Shown here piece by piece: positions 11,590 through 28,198 of a DNA stretch of 64,000 bases. The DNA is from Cycas panzhihuaensis (taxonomy: Eukaryota > Cycadophyta). A program made the position numbers and the translations under genes. Within the stretch, counting starts at the first letter, position 1. Every line of letters starts with the position of its first letter. The DNA is taken from positions 166,539,741 to 166,603,740 of the forward strand of contig CM041465.1 of assembly GCA_023213395.1 (NCBI GenBank), given 5' to 3'. The notes under the pieces were generated by a model. It was given only the letters and a program-made list of their open reading frames with translations, ran no database searches and had not been told where the DNA came from.

Positions 11590-12140
11590 GTTAGCCTTGA
11601 CTCTTTTTAGTTTATGATGTAACCTAAATACTTTACTTTGTCTTTTCTAAAAATACATTTAGAGAATTTAGAAAAGAGCTTATTTTTCTATAAGGTGCTT
11701 AGGATTTTTTCAACATAGATGACATGGTTCTTCTAACCCTAGTTATAAATTAGAATGTCATTAAAGAAAATTAATATAAATTTTTAAAAAAATTAGGTTA
11801 ATACCTTATTCATTAGTAGCCAAAAGGTGGCAGGGGTATTAGTGAGTCTAAATAACATCACTTTGAATTCATAATGCCTATGGAGTGTATGAATCATTGT
11901 CTTAAGGATATCTTCCTTTCCTATCTGAATCTGGTGATAACTTAATCTTAAATCAATTTTCATGAAATATTCCACTTCATCTAGTTTATTAAGAAGCTAA
12001 TCAATTTTAGGGATTAGTGAATAATTTTTTATTATAGCCTTGTTAAGGGCTCAATTATCAATGCACATCCTACATAATCCATTTTTCTTTCTCACCAATA
12101 TTACAGGTGTTACAAATAAGCTTTCCTAGATAGTATAGAC
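11590..12140 (-). pseudogene. Reverse transcriptase relic of Gypsy C
   Basis: The minus strand has PVILVRKKNGLCRMCIDN then ALNKAIIKN (about 12040-12130). A 60-codon open stretch at 11793-11975 contains FMKIDLRLSYHQIQIG and a FRLTNTPATFWLLMN block. The active-site strand at about 11745-11765 reads FFNDILIY where YLDDILIY is normal, so the first catalytic Asp of the DD pair is Asn. The thumb follows, with LFSKFSKCIFRKDKVKYLGYII. Synthesis activity would be lost even without the stops. Confidence 0.8.
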
Positions 12141-12479
12141 TCTAAATATAACAATTATTAAATTATTCATTTAATTTTTATTTGATAGTGATAAGGGTAT
12201 TTATATGGTTAGATCATGAGAAAATTAGTATAGTGTTTGAGCTCTATGGTATGCTCCATACCCTTATTCAATATTAATTTTATAAGTTCTTCAAAAGCTT
12301 GATCATACTTTTGAATGACATCTTAGAGCTTTGGCTCCTATCAATTATCTTCCTTCAACTTCCCTTTGCAACAAAAATAGTTAGAATATAACCCTTAGTC
12401 CATTTCTTCACTAATTTCTCCATTTTATGGCATGATATAACCTATATTTTTCCTAGTCATTCAACTCATAAGGTGATAG

Positions 12480-12800
12480 ATCTACCATCATATTTATACT
12501 ACATTAACATTTCCTCCAAATTGGTTTTAAATATCCAAGTTTTCTTCAACTATTAGTTATCCAAAATTATATTGCATATGCTTGCTTTTACTAAATAGAA
12601 ATCTTTAATGATGGTTTTATCTCCAGCACTAAGTATGAGTTTCTTTAATATTTATTGGTTTAGAATGAATTGTCTTCCCTTGAATTAGATTTAGAACTTT
12701 AGGATTCATATTAGAAAGAGTTATAAGTGTTATGTCATATACTTATCCACAAAATTGTTCTCACTTCCTAAATTAATCAAGGGTGTTCTTAATAAATATA
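12480..12800 (-). pseudogene. Protease relic of Gypsy C
   Basis: The minus strand reads PLINLGSENNFVDKYM near 12750-12790, the position of the usual LIDSGS active site, with the catalytic Asp apparently replaced by Asn. Downstream are GDKTIIKDFYLV and CNIILDNQ, which match the C-terminal ILG-x-QWL block. Frame is broken by stops. Confidence 0.55.
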
Positions 12801-12860
12801 TGTAACTTAATAGTGTCTTATCTAATGATTCCTATCATGGATGACATAGATATCTATGGT

Positions 12861-15340
12861 ATATTTTCATCGAAGATTAGTGTTTCCTTCATATTGATCT
12901 CTAGTTCAGGTATGTCCTCACCTTCTAATAGATCATCTTCATTTGGTTTTAGTTTGATGGTAAAAATTTATTTTTGATCATATATATTACCTAGTGCCCT
13001 TCCTTTGGTGCATCTAAAATATAGGTATTTCATCTTTAAGTCATCATGTTCTACCTTGAATACTTATAGTGTGGATCTCACCTATCTAGATAAGTTAATA
13101 TGTTTGTTAATTAGATTAAGATACTTATTTAAGACTATAGGCCTCTTCCTTGATGCTGTTACTTGGGAATGTACCATTACATTTACCTAAGTGAAAAGGA
13201 GAATATAAACTCTAAACCTAGCTTTAGTTAAGGATATAGCCTTATCCTCATTGCATAGCTTTATTTACGGTTGCCAATTCCCATGTCAAAATATCTACTT
13301 GAATTTCTATGGTTAAGTTGTTAATGTATAATTGGATCATTATATCTTTAGTTATCTCCTTGAGTACATAAGACAATTTAGTGAAGGTTGTGTTATACTC
13401 CTCCATTAAACTTATCTATTTAAGTTTTTTAAATTTACAATAATGGTCATGATTTATGACATTATCAAATAATTAAAGGAATAACATTACATATACACCT
13501 ATAATGGAGGTTGGGATTTACATAAATTATAGGTAGATGAAATACATCTAAAAACTCATGACTTTTTACTCCTTAGGCACTAGATTTTTATATTTATCTA
13601 GATATTTTTAAATTACTTCATTGAGACATTCTTCTTAATATTAGTTGATTTGTTGACTATGGTTAATTTCCTTTGATATCTTTTTTCTCATATCTCCCAA
13701 GATAAACCTATCCCTTATTAATTCTATTAAGGCTAGTGGAGTTATAAGCTTTAGTGACTAGAATAATACACATAGTAGCTACTAAAAATAACTTCTAGTT
13801 CTTATTGTTTAAATAACAATCAATTATCTACCACTCTTATTTTTAAAAATATCTCCTCTTAGGAAATTTATAATTAGCCTCTACATATCCAAGTGTATAA
13901 ATGTCTTTAATACAAATCCAATGAGACTAATTTGATAAAATTTTGTTAACTAGTAAGAAAGATATGAATGAAACTATGAAAGTCTATCAATTGCTCTTCA
14001 TACAACCACACTATTGTTTTTGATATTTTGGGCTAATGGATATACTTTATAGGTGTGTATACTTAAATTTAATCATATGGGGACAAGCGTCTTTGAATCA
14101 AAATTTTAACGTGACTAGAACCATCTAAATCTTACTTTAGATGAGTGAGATATCACCAGAGTAACAAAAGGCTATCTAAGAGTGATTTTTTACTAAATTG
14201 AGTAAGTTTAATTTAAAAAATCTAAAAATACCACCTTAAATATTTGTTGGTCATAAAATATTTTTATATGAATGAATAGCCCTTTCAAAGAGCTTTGAAT
14301 TAATAGGTGGAGTATAAAAAACGCCAAATATTAAGAGAGTTATGCCCATTTAGTGAATTGATGTTTTTTAGGATTCATTCCTTATATTTTCACTTTCTTG
14401 TAAGCTTTTCTCATGTATGAGCTCCTCCTTATCAAACTCTTCCATGCAGGAATTCTTCTTCATAGAGTTCTTATACTCTCACACAGGCTCTTCCTGCAAA
14501 AACTTCTCTTGCATAAACTCTTCTCATATTCACAGTAAAATTGTGAGGTTTTCATAAAAAATTAGTTTAGAAACCCAACTTCAAATAGTCATAACTTTCC
14601 CATCTGGCATTTAATTCAGGAGTTCCACCACTCGTTGGAAAGCTCTCAATATGCTCTTCATTATGGAATAATTATTGAAGGCTAAATCATAATATAAGAT
14701 AATATTTCACTCTTTAAAACTTACCAACTTAGTGAGTTATTCTATTTTTGAACTTAGTGATGATAAACCCTATAACTTTGAACTATTATAACTTTCTCAT
14801 ACAGTATCTATTTTGGAATTTCTAACTCTTGTTGAAAATCTCTTAATGCTCTCTTTAATATGAAGTAACACTTAAAATTCAATCATAAAGTATAAACTAG
14901 ATGACTACTATAGAACAAACCCTTTAAGTGTGAACTTACCCTTTAATAAACCACTTATTAAATATTCCTACAACTTTAGATTTATAAATCTTTCCATTTG
15001 AGGACTTCCACTACTTATTACAAAGCTAAAAGCCCACTCTTCCATGTAGTGGATTTTTCATCTACTTTTTTATTTCTCTCAACTAAAGTATAATTTCTTA
15101 AAGATACCTTATGACTTTATATCAATATTCATCCTTATATTATTCTACCCCTATATTCTTCCCTCACTCATATCATGTGCTCCCTTGCATACACACCCCT
15201 CCAAAGTAATTTAGTTGGATTTGGTATTATGCAAGCTACAACAATGTAAATTACATCATAATATGTTAGAAGAGAGAATTACAATACCCTAAAACATAAC
15301 ATGATTCAATCAGACTAACTATTCTTATGATCTAGAGTTG
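12861..15340. other. AT-rich sequence without recognisable gene
   Basis: Short open frames only. The stretch around 14390-14530 contains loosely repeated CTCTTCxTGCA-like words but no regular period. It may be decayed gag and LTR sequence upstream of Gypsy C, but no motif supports this. Confidence 0.4.
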
Positions 15341-15353
15341 GTACACCCCCAAC

Positions 15354-15476
15354 GCCTTGTGGAGTGTGGAATAAGCTTCCACCTTATATAGGGTGAATAG
15401 AAATAATAATCAAATAGTGCATTCCTAATACTTGATAGAGCATGAAATAAGCTTTCACCTTACATAGGGTGAAAAA
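15354..15476. repeat. Short tandem duplication, offset about 76 bp
   Basis: Two copies of a segment containing ATAAGCTT(C/T)CACCTTA(T/C)ATAGGGTGAA, at about 15354-15402 and 15427-15476, differ by several substitutions. Function unknown; possibly part of an LTR. Confidence 0.6.
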
Positions 15477-17900
15477 TAGTTATAAAATAAAGAGAAGTTT
15501 ATATTAGAACTATAAACAAGAAATAAAAAGAGTCTTTATATACATATGTACATGATTAAGAAGTAACATGGTTAAGAAGTAACTGAGATAGAAAGATAAG
15601 TAGACTTAGCTATCTAAAAGTTGGGTCCTTACACTAAGACTTTATAAAGCACCTAAAGAGTAGACCAAAATCAAACCAAAAAAACTAACTCATGTAATTT
15701 GAGTAGAAAAGTCATATGAGCTCCTAAGAAAACTACATCCCCTACATCTGAAGGCCAAGAACCCAACTAGGCAACAAAATGTAACAATCCCAAAGATAAT
15801 AAAAGACCAAAATAAAACCCATCCCAACTCAACTGAGACACTAGGAGGTACACTAGGAACCAACACTTTGGAGATGGAGGAAGCCTCCCTAAAATTTAAG
15901 CCTCAAAAGAAAGAGGAGCACCAAACAAACACACATAAAGAAACACTTATGGATAATAATTATAAACACTCTAGGGGTTAAAGGTCAAAAGTGATCAACA
16001 CACCTAATAAGCTATGGAACAAAAGAGACAATCAAGAGAGAAGCCCACATCTAAGCATAAGAACACCTAATGTGCTCTACTTGACACATGGAAAGAATAA
16101 ATTTGAGCTTCTAAGCATGAGAGGGATCCTTGATAGAGTGAAACCTTTGGCCAAAACCACCTTGAAAGTGCACATCTATTTCCCAACTTTTGGGAATGGC
16201 ACAGACATGGCAATGCAGGTAAGTACAGGTATACATTCTCATCTTTTACCATTTATTGCATTTGTTGCATTATTTCTTTTATTAATATGGAAAATTATTA
16301 AATAGATGGTGTATGTTGCATTTACATATGTTGTTTGTCCCCTCTTTATGCCAATGATGATCAAGACTCTGATCCAATGGCTTTGGAGCCCCCCATCATG
16401 GTCCATTGGTTGGAACAGAGACCTCTCTACTACCTTGCAACACCCTTTTAATCCCTTTTTGTGACTTATGCTTGCTCAATTAATCCAGTTTGTCACTAAA
16501 ACTCCCCATTAATACTTGCTATTGCATGTTTCTGACTATGGGTCAGTCCATAGGATGTTTGGGTGATCGATTGGTTCAGTCTAAGCCATTTTCTGCCTAC
16601 TTATTTGTATACTATAGATTTTTCTGTCTCAATTTGTGGTACCATAGATATATCTGTAGCACCATAGATTCATTTGTGATACCACAAATATATTCGCAGT
16701 ACAATTGTTTCAAGTCCAGGGTGCAAGCTTCAATGGCTAATTTAGCCATTAATGCATTGGTTTGCATTGTTGATAGGACCTATCAGCCTGTAATGGTTCG
16801 TCGTAGCCTTAAGAAGCCTAATGGGCTTCAAGCAACTACATTTTTTGAATTTTCTTAGTGAATTTAAATTGAAAACCACAACATGCTTCATGGTTTTTTG
16901 GTGGTGGTTTTCCTACATTATGGGCATGAAACCACCATCCTAATGCATTGTAATGCTTTATAAAATCCCCAAATTTTTAGGGGTAGAAAGAAATCATCTT
17001 CTTTTTGGTCTCTTCTTCTTCTTCTTCTATTCTTGATTCTCTAAGAAAATTTCTCATTAAGAAACAAAAGAATTTTCTTCATCACACACATCCTTCTCCC
17101 ACAAGTTGAAGTTATTAAGCTACTAAGCTTAAAGAGGAGAAGAGGCTATCGTTGACAGCTATCTTACTTAATTACTACAACAATTTGACCTCTCTATCAT
17201 TTTATTCTCCAAGCGAAAATCCATCTCTCAAGCAAGGAGGAAAGAGCATTGGATATTCACTCAATCATAAGCAAGGGAGCCTTGGAGACTGGCTTAAAGG
17301 TTGGCCATTGGCACTTAACATATCCTTAAGGCTTGGGTGTACTCTAAACCTTGCTTTGCCCATTGAGAAGCATCTTCTTTCTCTTTCCCTTTAGATTTTA
17401 TGCCATGTTGCATCATATAGATTGAGTAGATTAGATATTGCTTGAGCTTTTGATTGTGTATCGTAGAGTAGAGGTTTCCATAGTTTGTTTCTCCCTATCA
17501 ATTCCTTTCTTACCCAAGTCACAGGGTTATTGGAAGAGGTTTCCTAAGTCCAACTTAGGAAACCACTCATATAGAGGAGGCTAGTGCCATTCCAAAGCAC
17601 CCTTCACCTCTTTTGTTACCATTGTTTCTCTTGTTTTTCTATTAATGACAGATATAGTTTATGCACTTATCTTATATTATACACAAGAGATACATGGTGT
17701 TTTAGTTACATGTTTCCTTTCAAAAATTATTAATGTGTGTGATTGAGGTGTGAAGCAAGCTCACTGAAGCAACCTTAAGGATTAGGGCTTGGATACATCC
17801 AATAAGATAAGAAATATTTGTATTACTTTGTTTGTTTCAAGTTTCCTTTACTTCCCTCTTGCATTGCATTAATATTCCTTTTCATTTGGGGTAGGTAAGT
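15477..17900. other. Non-coding sequence with LTR-like features
   Basis: No protein domain is seen in the short open frames. The second half has a TATA box (16957) followed by an A/G-rich and TCTTCTTC-rich leader, the sort of U3-R-U5 structure expected upstream of Gypsy E. I could not identify LTR ends or a primer-binding site with certainty. Confidence 0.4.
16957..16967 (+). promoter_or_regulatory. TATA box, possible LTR promoter upstream of Gypsy E
   Basis: TTTATAAAATC follows a GC-poor stretch and precedes GGGGTAGAAAG and a CTTCTTCTTC run. It lies about 950 bp before the putative gag start of Gypsy E. Confidence 0.35.
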
Positions 17901-20029
17901 AGTAGCCCCACCATATCAATGGTAACAAAAGGAACGTCAAGGACAAATTTGAGAGAAGTGGCACCATCAATCATTCACCAGATTCGGGTGCACCCCTTCT
18001 CCTCTTCTTTTATTATTTATGTTTTGTTTCCATCTTTCATTATGCTTTTTGAACTTTTATTCCTTATTTGCAAAAGTAAAAAGGAAAAAGTAGAAGAAGA
18101 TAAGAAAGGAAGGAAACCAAGAAAGGGGTAGCTTTTAGGAAAAGAAAGGTTGGAAAAGGAATGTAAGCATAGGTAGTTTCCCTCCTTTATCCCCATTGAT
18201 CCCCAACTATTCAATGTTTGCTTCTTTTGTTTTATTTTTTATTTCATCCAAAGATTGAGAGAGAAGAAAAGAGAGTAAACAAAAAAGAGAGTGAGGTATT
18301 CTTTGTTGTATTTTTTGCTTCCTTTTATGCCTTATTACTTTTCTTGTTTCTTCTTCTTAAAAATAATTGCATTAACAAGAATAAAACCAACACAAAAAGA
18401 AACAAAGAGCCAAACTAACACGTTTATACAAACTAAGCAAAATAAAGGCAAGACCTCACTTTACCACATCCTACCTTATTTCTTTTTCCTTATAAGGGAA
18501 CCCTACCCAACATCAACATGAGGGAAGGAAGACAAGCGTAGGCTACCTAGTAACCTAGGGAAGCTTAAGCCTTCCCTAAACCCTCTCCTTTCTAAAGAAC
18601 CTAGGCGTAAGGAGGAGGATTGTAGCCGTAAGTCCTGAATCCATGCCCAAGAGGTGCATGAGCACCCTTTGAGGACCGTCAAGGACCTCATTGAACCTCA
18701 TCCTAGGTCCCACACCTTAGGCCTAACATCCTTAGGTGCTAGTCATCTTTCGATACCCCCTACTAGAGCGTTTCACTGCTGACCATACTAGGGACTTGCC
18801 GATTGGAATGCTTTAGGATTCCTTTGGCTTCCCCACACACCTCTTCCCTTATGTAGGGTCTATTAGGGTGTCACTAATTGATCTTTTAGTTGTTTATGTT
18901 TTCTTTGCCACCTTTGCTCCCTTTAACAGATTCAGTACTCTGTGAATATGGCATTTCTCCCATTGCTTATGCAGTTTACCTCCTTTGGAAGTAGGGCCCA
19001 CTTATTCCTATATTCCTTCAATGGACCAAGGGTCGTTCATAGAGGGTTATGCTTCCAGTTAGGCATATGACTCATATGCCCCAATTTGGTCTATACTTGA
19101 GGCCTTTATCTCTCATCATGATCCCACCCAACATGGCGAGGATCCTTACTTTTATTTGATAGGTCATGAGGGTTATCAAGATGCTCAAGGCCTCCTGTGC
19201 ATTACATAGGGAGCCCTCAACCTAGGGACCTCATTCTATACCCTAAGGGGGAATTTGCATCTTATCCACCTCATTCTGGTCACTAAGGGGAAACCTCTAC
19301 CTCTTATGACTAAACTTACACTCCTCTCGAGGATATTGTTGATGTCTTAAGGGAATGATTTAAAGTTGCGACTTCACAACCACTCCCTAAGTGGTTGTAG
19401 CATTTCCTTTAAAGTTTCATACTCCCTTCATCAATTGCCCCTCCCCCTTCATCTCATCAACCTACATCCTCCACTATCTAGGATGTGATTTCTATGATAC
19501 CCGTGCATATGAATGCCTTACCAGCATAACCAACAATACTAGGTACGCAAGCCCCTCATGTGGGGACAAGTGTATCCTCTTTATAATAAGCATCCCTTAA
19601 GCTCTAATAGCTCAAGCTTTCTCTTGCCCATCTACCATACCTCTTTTCCCATGTTATCTAGAGCAAGGAGGTGTAGGTTCTTCTCACCCACGTTTGCATT
19701 CCATATATGCTTTTCTTTTTGTTCCCCTAGCTTATACATTGCAACCTAGGGACATGGGGGCTCAAATCCCCTTCCTACCTATGAAGTAAATGCTCACCAT
19801 CTTTATGGGGTTGTCATCCTCTTAACTATCAGGAGGCATACCATATCATCCTTATTCTTATATCCCTTATCAACAAGGGTATCCTGTGTATGGTTCCCTC
19901 TCTTATCCTCCACATATGAGAGGTGGGTATTTGTACACTTCACCTTTTTATTCTCAAGTTGATCCACTAGTTTAACCAAGGGCATGTCCCTTCATGGATT
20001 ACTAGTCAACCCCTTTATCTATTGAGGCA

Positions 20030-20727
20030 TTAAGGACCAACCTCCCACCTCATCCTCCCAAAGTGCCTAAGTTTGATGGCACTTCAGCTAGTGACTCAAT
20101 TGATCACATTAGGGCATTTGCCTTGCCATGTATTGATTATTGGGTGTACAATCACATTTTAATAAAATTATTTCCAAGATCTCTATATAGGGAGATGGCC
20201 TAAAATGGTTCTACAGTCTCCCTACTCACTCAATTACAAATTTCTAATAATTAATTAACAAATTTGTCAATTATTTTGGCATAGCCCATCCTTTTGAAAC
20301 TGGGGTCAAAGCCTTACTTTCCCTTAAACAAGGTCACGAGGAACTCAATCGTGATTTTATAAGGAGTTTTTATGATCTACTTCATTATTTTAAAGCCATG
20401 TTATTAGAAAAATTGAAGAAAGACATCCTTGTAAATGCTTTGCACCATGAGGTATACGCTGAAGTCCTCAAGATGGGAGTGACCACTTATGACTCTGCCA
20501 TAAATAAATGCTTAGTGTTAGAAGCTATTGACATCCAAGTTAGTCTCAAGATGCCTCTGAGACCATCACAACATCATGAGGTACCACCTCCTCTGTGTGA
20601 CCAAAAGGGTCAACAACAACCTTCTAGGCCTTTTAACAACAATGTTGATAAGGCCCTAAACCCTCTCACATTTGCCATCCATTCTTTTAAGCAGGTGATC
20701 AGAGACCTAAAACTACAAGCAACCTAA
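20030..20727 (+). pseudogene. gag (retrotransposon capsid) relic of Gypsy E
   Basis: The plus strand begins with VPKFDGTSASDSIDHIRAF, a capsid entry motif. A TAA near 20202 interrupts, and the domain continues with FVNYFGIAHP, LLSLKQGHEELNRDFIRSFY and an open 109-codon stretch (20398-20727) with LKKDILVNALHHEVYAEVL. This is the SLxQxxxESLRxYxxRF and AFxxGL region of the retrotransposon gag family. The start upstream is not defined; 17919 has the first Met of a possible frame, but the sequence between is unreadable as protein. Confidence 0.8.
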
Positions 20728-20841
20728 ACCTCTAAGGAGTCACACAGACCTATTCATCAAACCTCTCAAACTTCGTCAACTAATGTGAATGCCTAAGCTT
20801 CTTAAGGGAAGGTAGCAAGATCCCCTCTCAAAAAGAAGCAG

Positions 20842-20886
20842 TGCTCCATTCATGGCAATTGTTCTCATGATGTTTCACATTGTTGG
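20842..20886 (+). pseudogene. Cys/His nucleocapsid-like motif of Gypsy E
   Basis: The plus-strand translation CSIHGNCSHDVSHCW matches the CxxHGxxxHxTxxCW signature found after the capsid in Tat-type plant gag proteins. It follows the capsid domain by about 115 bp, as expected, and lies in a broken frame. Confidence 0.75.
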
Positions 20887-21539
20887 ATATAACATCTTAA
20901 GCTTGCTCCAACCCATGATCTCCCTTCACAAGTTTCCTCTAAACTAAACCTAGAACAACCTGTCCATAGAGATCTGTTGCCTAACCATAAGGAATAGGAT
21001 TAACCTATTCAAAATAGGAGAGTTAAAAATAAGAGACAGACTCCTACTCCTTAATCCAATCAATCAAGGGGCAAGCCCTAATTGATCCCTCTCCCCCTTC
21101 GAGTCCTATGGCTCATTATGCAACATCCTTTCACCCCAAAGCTAAGGGTAAAATGATCATTCAACTACTTGAGACTTCTCAAGTAGGCCTAACTACCCAT
21201 TCCCATGTGGCAAAGGAAGTAGGAGAAGCCTTTATGTTACAACAACACCAATTCCAAGAGGATCCCTCTCTAATAGAGATTCCCATTGTCCCTAAGACCA
21301 TACTCATCTGACCCAGGTGGTATGATTTTAGGAGGGTTATTCCCCAACCCACGGGGAAGGGGAAGGTCTTCTTCATCATTGAAGAGCTCCACACAGTGTC
21401 CATATGCATGTCCATGACGAATGTCTTATGGAGTTGCCCTGAGTAAGGGGTTCTTCTTATGGAGGCCCTTGGATAAAAGGACATTCCTATTCATTCGATG
21501 GTTACCATATCTCATGGGCCACCTATCATTTCTTTTGAT

Positions 21540-22090
21540 CCAAAGGATCTTTCACCCCTTAATGAATGTGAGTGCCATTAGCACCATCCATTCACTATTA
21601 CTATTGATACCCCTGATTGCACATTGAAGATGATTGTCATAGACAATGACTCTTTAGTGAACGCCATGCTGATTAAGATGGCAAAGAATTGGGTATTAAG
21701 GCTTTCACCCATGTTCCTTAGAAATGTAAAGGGTATGATGGAAGTGAGAAAGCCCCTTTAGGGACAGTAATATTGCCCCTCACCCTTGATGATAAGATTA
21801 TTTTTATGAAGATTGTAGTCCTTGATGTTGACGTTGGCTACAACCTTCTCCTTACCTGTCCTTAGTTAAATTGCATGGGGCCAATCTGCTCTTCTTTATG
21901 TGGGCAACTCAAATTTATCCATAAAAGACAACTAAGAGTTATTACCCATGAGCTCCCTCCTTCTCCTACTACTCATCACAATTGTTAAGCCATCTTCAAT
22001 GCCAAAGATAATGATCTTGATGAGCCCCATCCCTCACTTAAGGACATTTTCTAACAGCCTAACTACTACCAGGATGAGCCCCTGTTTCAG
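21540..22090 (+). pseudogene. Protease relic of Gypsy E
   Basis: At 21632-21652 the plus strand reads IVIDNDSLVNAMLIKMAKNW. Tat-lineage proteases have VDNGSS/ALN at this place, so the Gly is replaced by Asp. About 180 bp further on, in other frames, come YNLLLTCP, then LNCMGPICSSLCGQLKFI, which corresponds to the characteristic RPWIHxxGAVxSTLHQKLKF block of these elements. The catalytic Asp is present but the domain is broken by stops and frameshifts. Confidence 0.75.
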
Positions 22091-22674
22091 TCTAAATTAA
22101 ATTTAATTTGATTCACCCCTATTGGTGTTAGTAGCTATGGCTACCTAGCCATCCTCAATGACCTCGAGTCAGTTGTTGAGGGCCAGGAGCCCCCTCCATG
22201 ACATACGGCTCCCAGGTCCTATACACCTAGGGAGGCATCCCATGACTATCCTCTCCCTTCCTTTGGTCCCTCTTCAAGGGCACCTTCAGATCATACTCAA
22301 ACCATCACATGAAGGTATACTCATCGATGTGTTACCCATATGTATACCATATCTTTATGGTATAGGCTCCCATTGGGTGCCAAGACCCCCTTCACCTGCA
22401 TTCCATATCCTCACTATAAGATTCATTGCGTGTCAGGCCCATCCCACTCCATTACTTAATCATTTAGTTTAGGCCAAGCCCATTCTACCCGTGGCTCCAA
22501 TTATAGATCTAAATCATCTTTTCCCCACAATGGGCCTACTTTTCATGATTCATCCATATCCACATCTACCCATACATAAGATCGTGAGTCACATACCGAT
22601 GAGGATACCCATGGAAACCTTAGACCTCAGTTGCAGCTTGGGTTATTCGAGATCTCCTTGAGCATCCTCCCCTA

Positions 22675-22990
22675 TGATCTAAAATTTACCTTCCCAAGGC
22701 CACTAACAATGAAGCTGAGTGTGATGCCATGATTGAGGCTTGACAGACACACTCCAGTTCCATTAGGGCCCCATTACCTTATATGTTGTGATTCTAAGAT
22801 AGTTATATCCTAGCTCACATAGGTGTGTCATACCCATTCCCCACGATTGAGATTCCTAGCTACAATCACTAGGTCTCTTTTGGCTAGGTTTGTTTTCAGA
22901 CATATTCACTACATTCCACACAAGCATAATACCAAAGCCAATAGCCTAGTCAATTTAATTTTGGAGTGTCTCTTGTCATCTGCAAGAATT
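22675..22990 (+). pseudogene. RNase H-like (archaeal-type) relic of Gypsy E
   Basis: The plus strand carries KIYLPKATNNEAECDAMIEA (about 22680-22742), with the catalytic Glu of the NNEAEYEAL signature, and HIHYIPHKHNTKANSLVNL (about 22885-22950), the equivalent of the VPREENxxADxLANLA end. In that second block the Asp is Asn (KANSL). These two blocks mark the second RNase H of Tat elements. The distance between them is shorter than the usual domain and frames differ, so it is a degraded copy. Confidence 0.7.
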
Positions 22991-23129
22991 TCCCCTTCAC
23001 CATAGATAAGGGTGTCACCCCATGAGGGTGCCATGCTCTAAAATGAGCCTAAACTACCTTCGTTCATTATGCCAAATACCCCCATAAGGGGCATGGCAAT
23101 ATGTTGCATTTCTTTCATCCCCTACCGTA

Positions 23130-27150
<4,021 letters not shown>

Positions 27151-27170
27151 ATTATTAGGATAATGCACAT

Positions 27171-27468
27171 TGTTGAGTTGCGCATAGCCATCCTCGAGCC
27201 CCTAAAAGGCACCTTAAGCCACCAAATGCTGCCATGCACCCTCTGTAACTGACTAAGATAAGTATATTACATTATTTTATTTATTTTTTAATTATTTAGC
27301 TTAACGTTGGGTTGAGGTAGTCCACCACCTCCCCAAAGCTATAAATTGAAGGGGAATACCTCCCTGGCGTTTTTCTAACACTGCTAAATATTTTATGGAA
27401 AGCAATTAGACTCTCAAGCTATGGATACGTGACTTTGTGATCGACTTGCTCTACTCCTCATTTTAACA
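27171..27468 (+). repeat. Orphan LTR, 298 bp, Copia-like
   Basis: The segment begins TGTTGAG and ends TTTTAACA, so it has TGTT...AACA inverted termini. It has a TATA box at 27340 and is followed two bases later by a primer-binding site matching initiator-Met tRNA. Size and ends fit a Ty1/Copia LTR. Downstream, no gag or pol could be read and no second LTR was found before 31052, so only the 5' end of an element is left. Confidence 0.7.
27340..27347 (+). promoter_or_regulatory. TATA box in orphan LTR
   Basis: TATAAATT lies 170 bp into the 298-bp LTR, a normal U3 position for a short plant LTR. Confidence 0.5.
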
Positions 27469-27470
27469 TT

Positions 27471-27483
27471 TGGTATCAAAGCG
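27471..27483 (+). other. Primer-binding site, initiator-Met tRNA type
   Basis: TGGTATCAAAGCG differs by one base from TGGTATCAGAGC, the complement of the plant initiator-Met tRNA 3' end. It begins two bases after the LTR, so it would prime minus-strand DNA synthesis. Confidence 0.75.
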
Positions 27484-27499
27484 AACCAGGTTCACTGTA

Positions 27500-28167
27500 T
27501 TAATAATATTTCATTTATTTAATATAGTTCTTGCATTAAAATTTTAATATACTTGTATGTATCATTGATTTAACTGCATATATGCTGTATATTGAGCTTA
27601 TTTTTGGTTTTACGACCTGCTCTTCATTGTGCCTAGCCCTTGGGCATCCCTACACCCCTCTGTGTAGCCTCCTGACATTGTTGCATCTCATTTTTTATGT
27701 ATTCGCTCCATTTCTTTATTTATTTTCTTTAATATTAAAGCTTATTATAAAGTTTACCTTTCAAATATTTCATATATTAATGTCAGCAACCTGCGTGTAT
27801 GTACATATGGTCTGCGTGATTCGTTTGGACTATTAACTGACACTTTTTTACTGTAATCCTAATCGTATATAAGTTGCAAGTGATCTGGAAGAGATTAGAC
27901 AAATATTTCAGAGATTTAATTCATTTTTCATTAGTTTTTAATTTAGTTTTTAGGTCAATACGGTAACCTTAGCTTTAACATATTCTAGCTTTCAAATGGA
28001 TGAGCAAAACCCCTGTAAGTGATTGCTCGTTTTACTCGTGGCTGAATTATCTCCTCAATAGAAGAAACCATTCAAAATTTGGTGCCTTCTTTGTGGAGAA
28101 ATCCTCCTAAGAACCATCATCTCCTCTCAGGTCTATGAAAACCCCATCGTCGTTCTACATATACTCG

Positions 28168-28198
<31 letters not shown>

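Larger units (their letters stand above)
11190..12860 (-). mobile_element. Gypsy C: protease-RT-RNase H fragment
   Basis: A third minus-strand Gypsy remnant with protease, RT and RNase H in order, but no LTR, gag or integrase that I can recognise. It is more decayed than Gypsy D. Its RNase H runs up to about 11190, next to the possible 5' LTR of Gypsy B, so B may have inserted into C. That would give the nesting order C, then B, then A. This is an inference from adjacency, because no target duplication could be seen. Confidence 0.65.
17900..23050 (+). mobile_element. Gypsy E: Tat-lineage LTR retrotransposon lacking RT
   Basis: On the plus strand a gag domain, CxxHGNCSH-type Cys/His motif, protease and an RNase H-like end occur in Gypsy order, all broken by stops. 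The CHGNxSHxxxxCW motif, the DNGS-type protease site and the NNEAEY-type RNase H are typical of the Tat/Retand branch, which carries an extra archaeal-type RNase H. Only about 600 bp separate protease from RNase H, so RT and the first RNase H are deleted. The element ends at the microsatellite that starts near 23130, so integrase and 3' LTR are missing. Confidence 0.75.
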
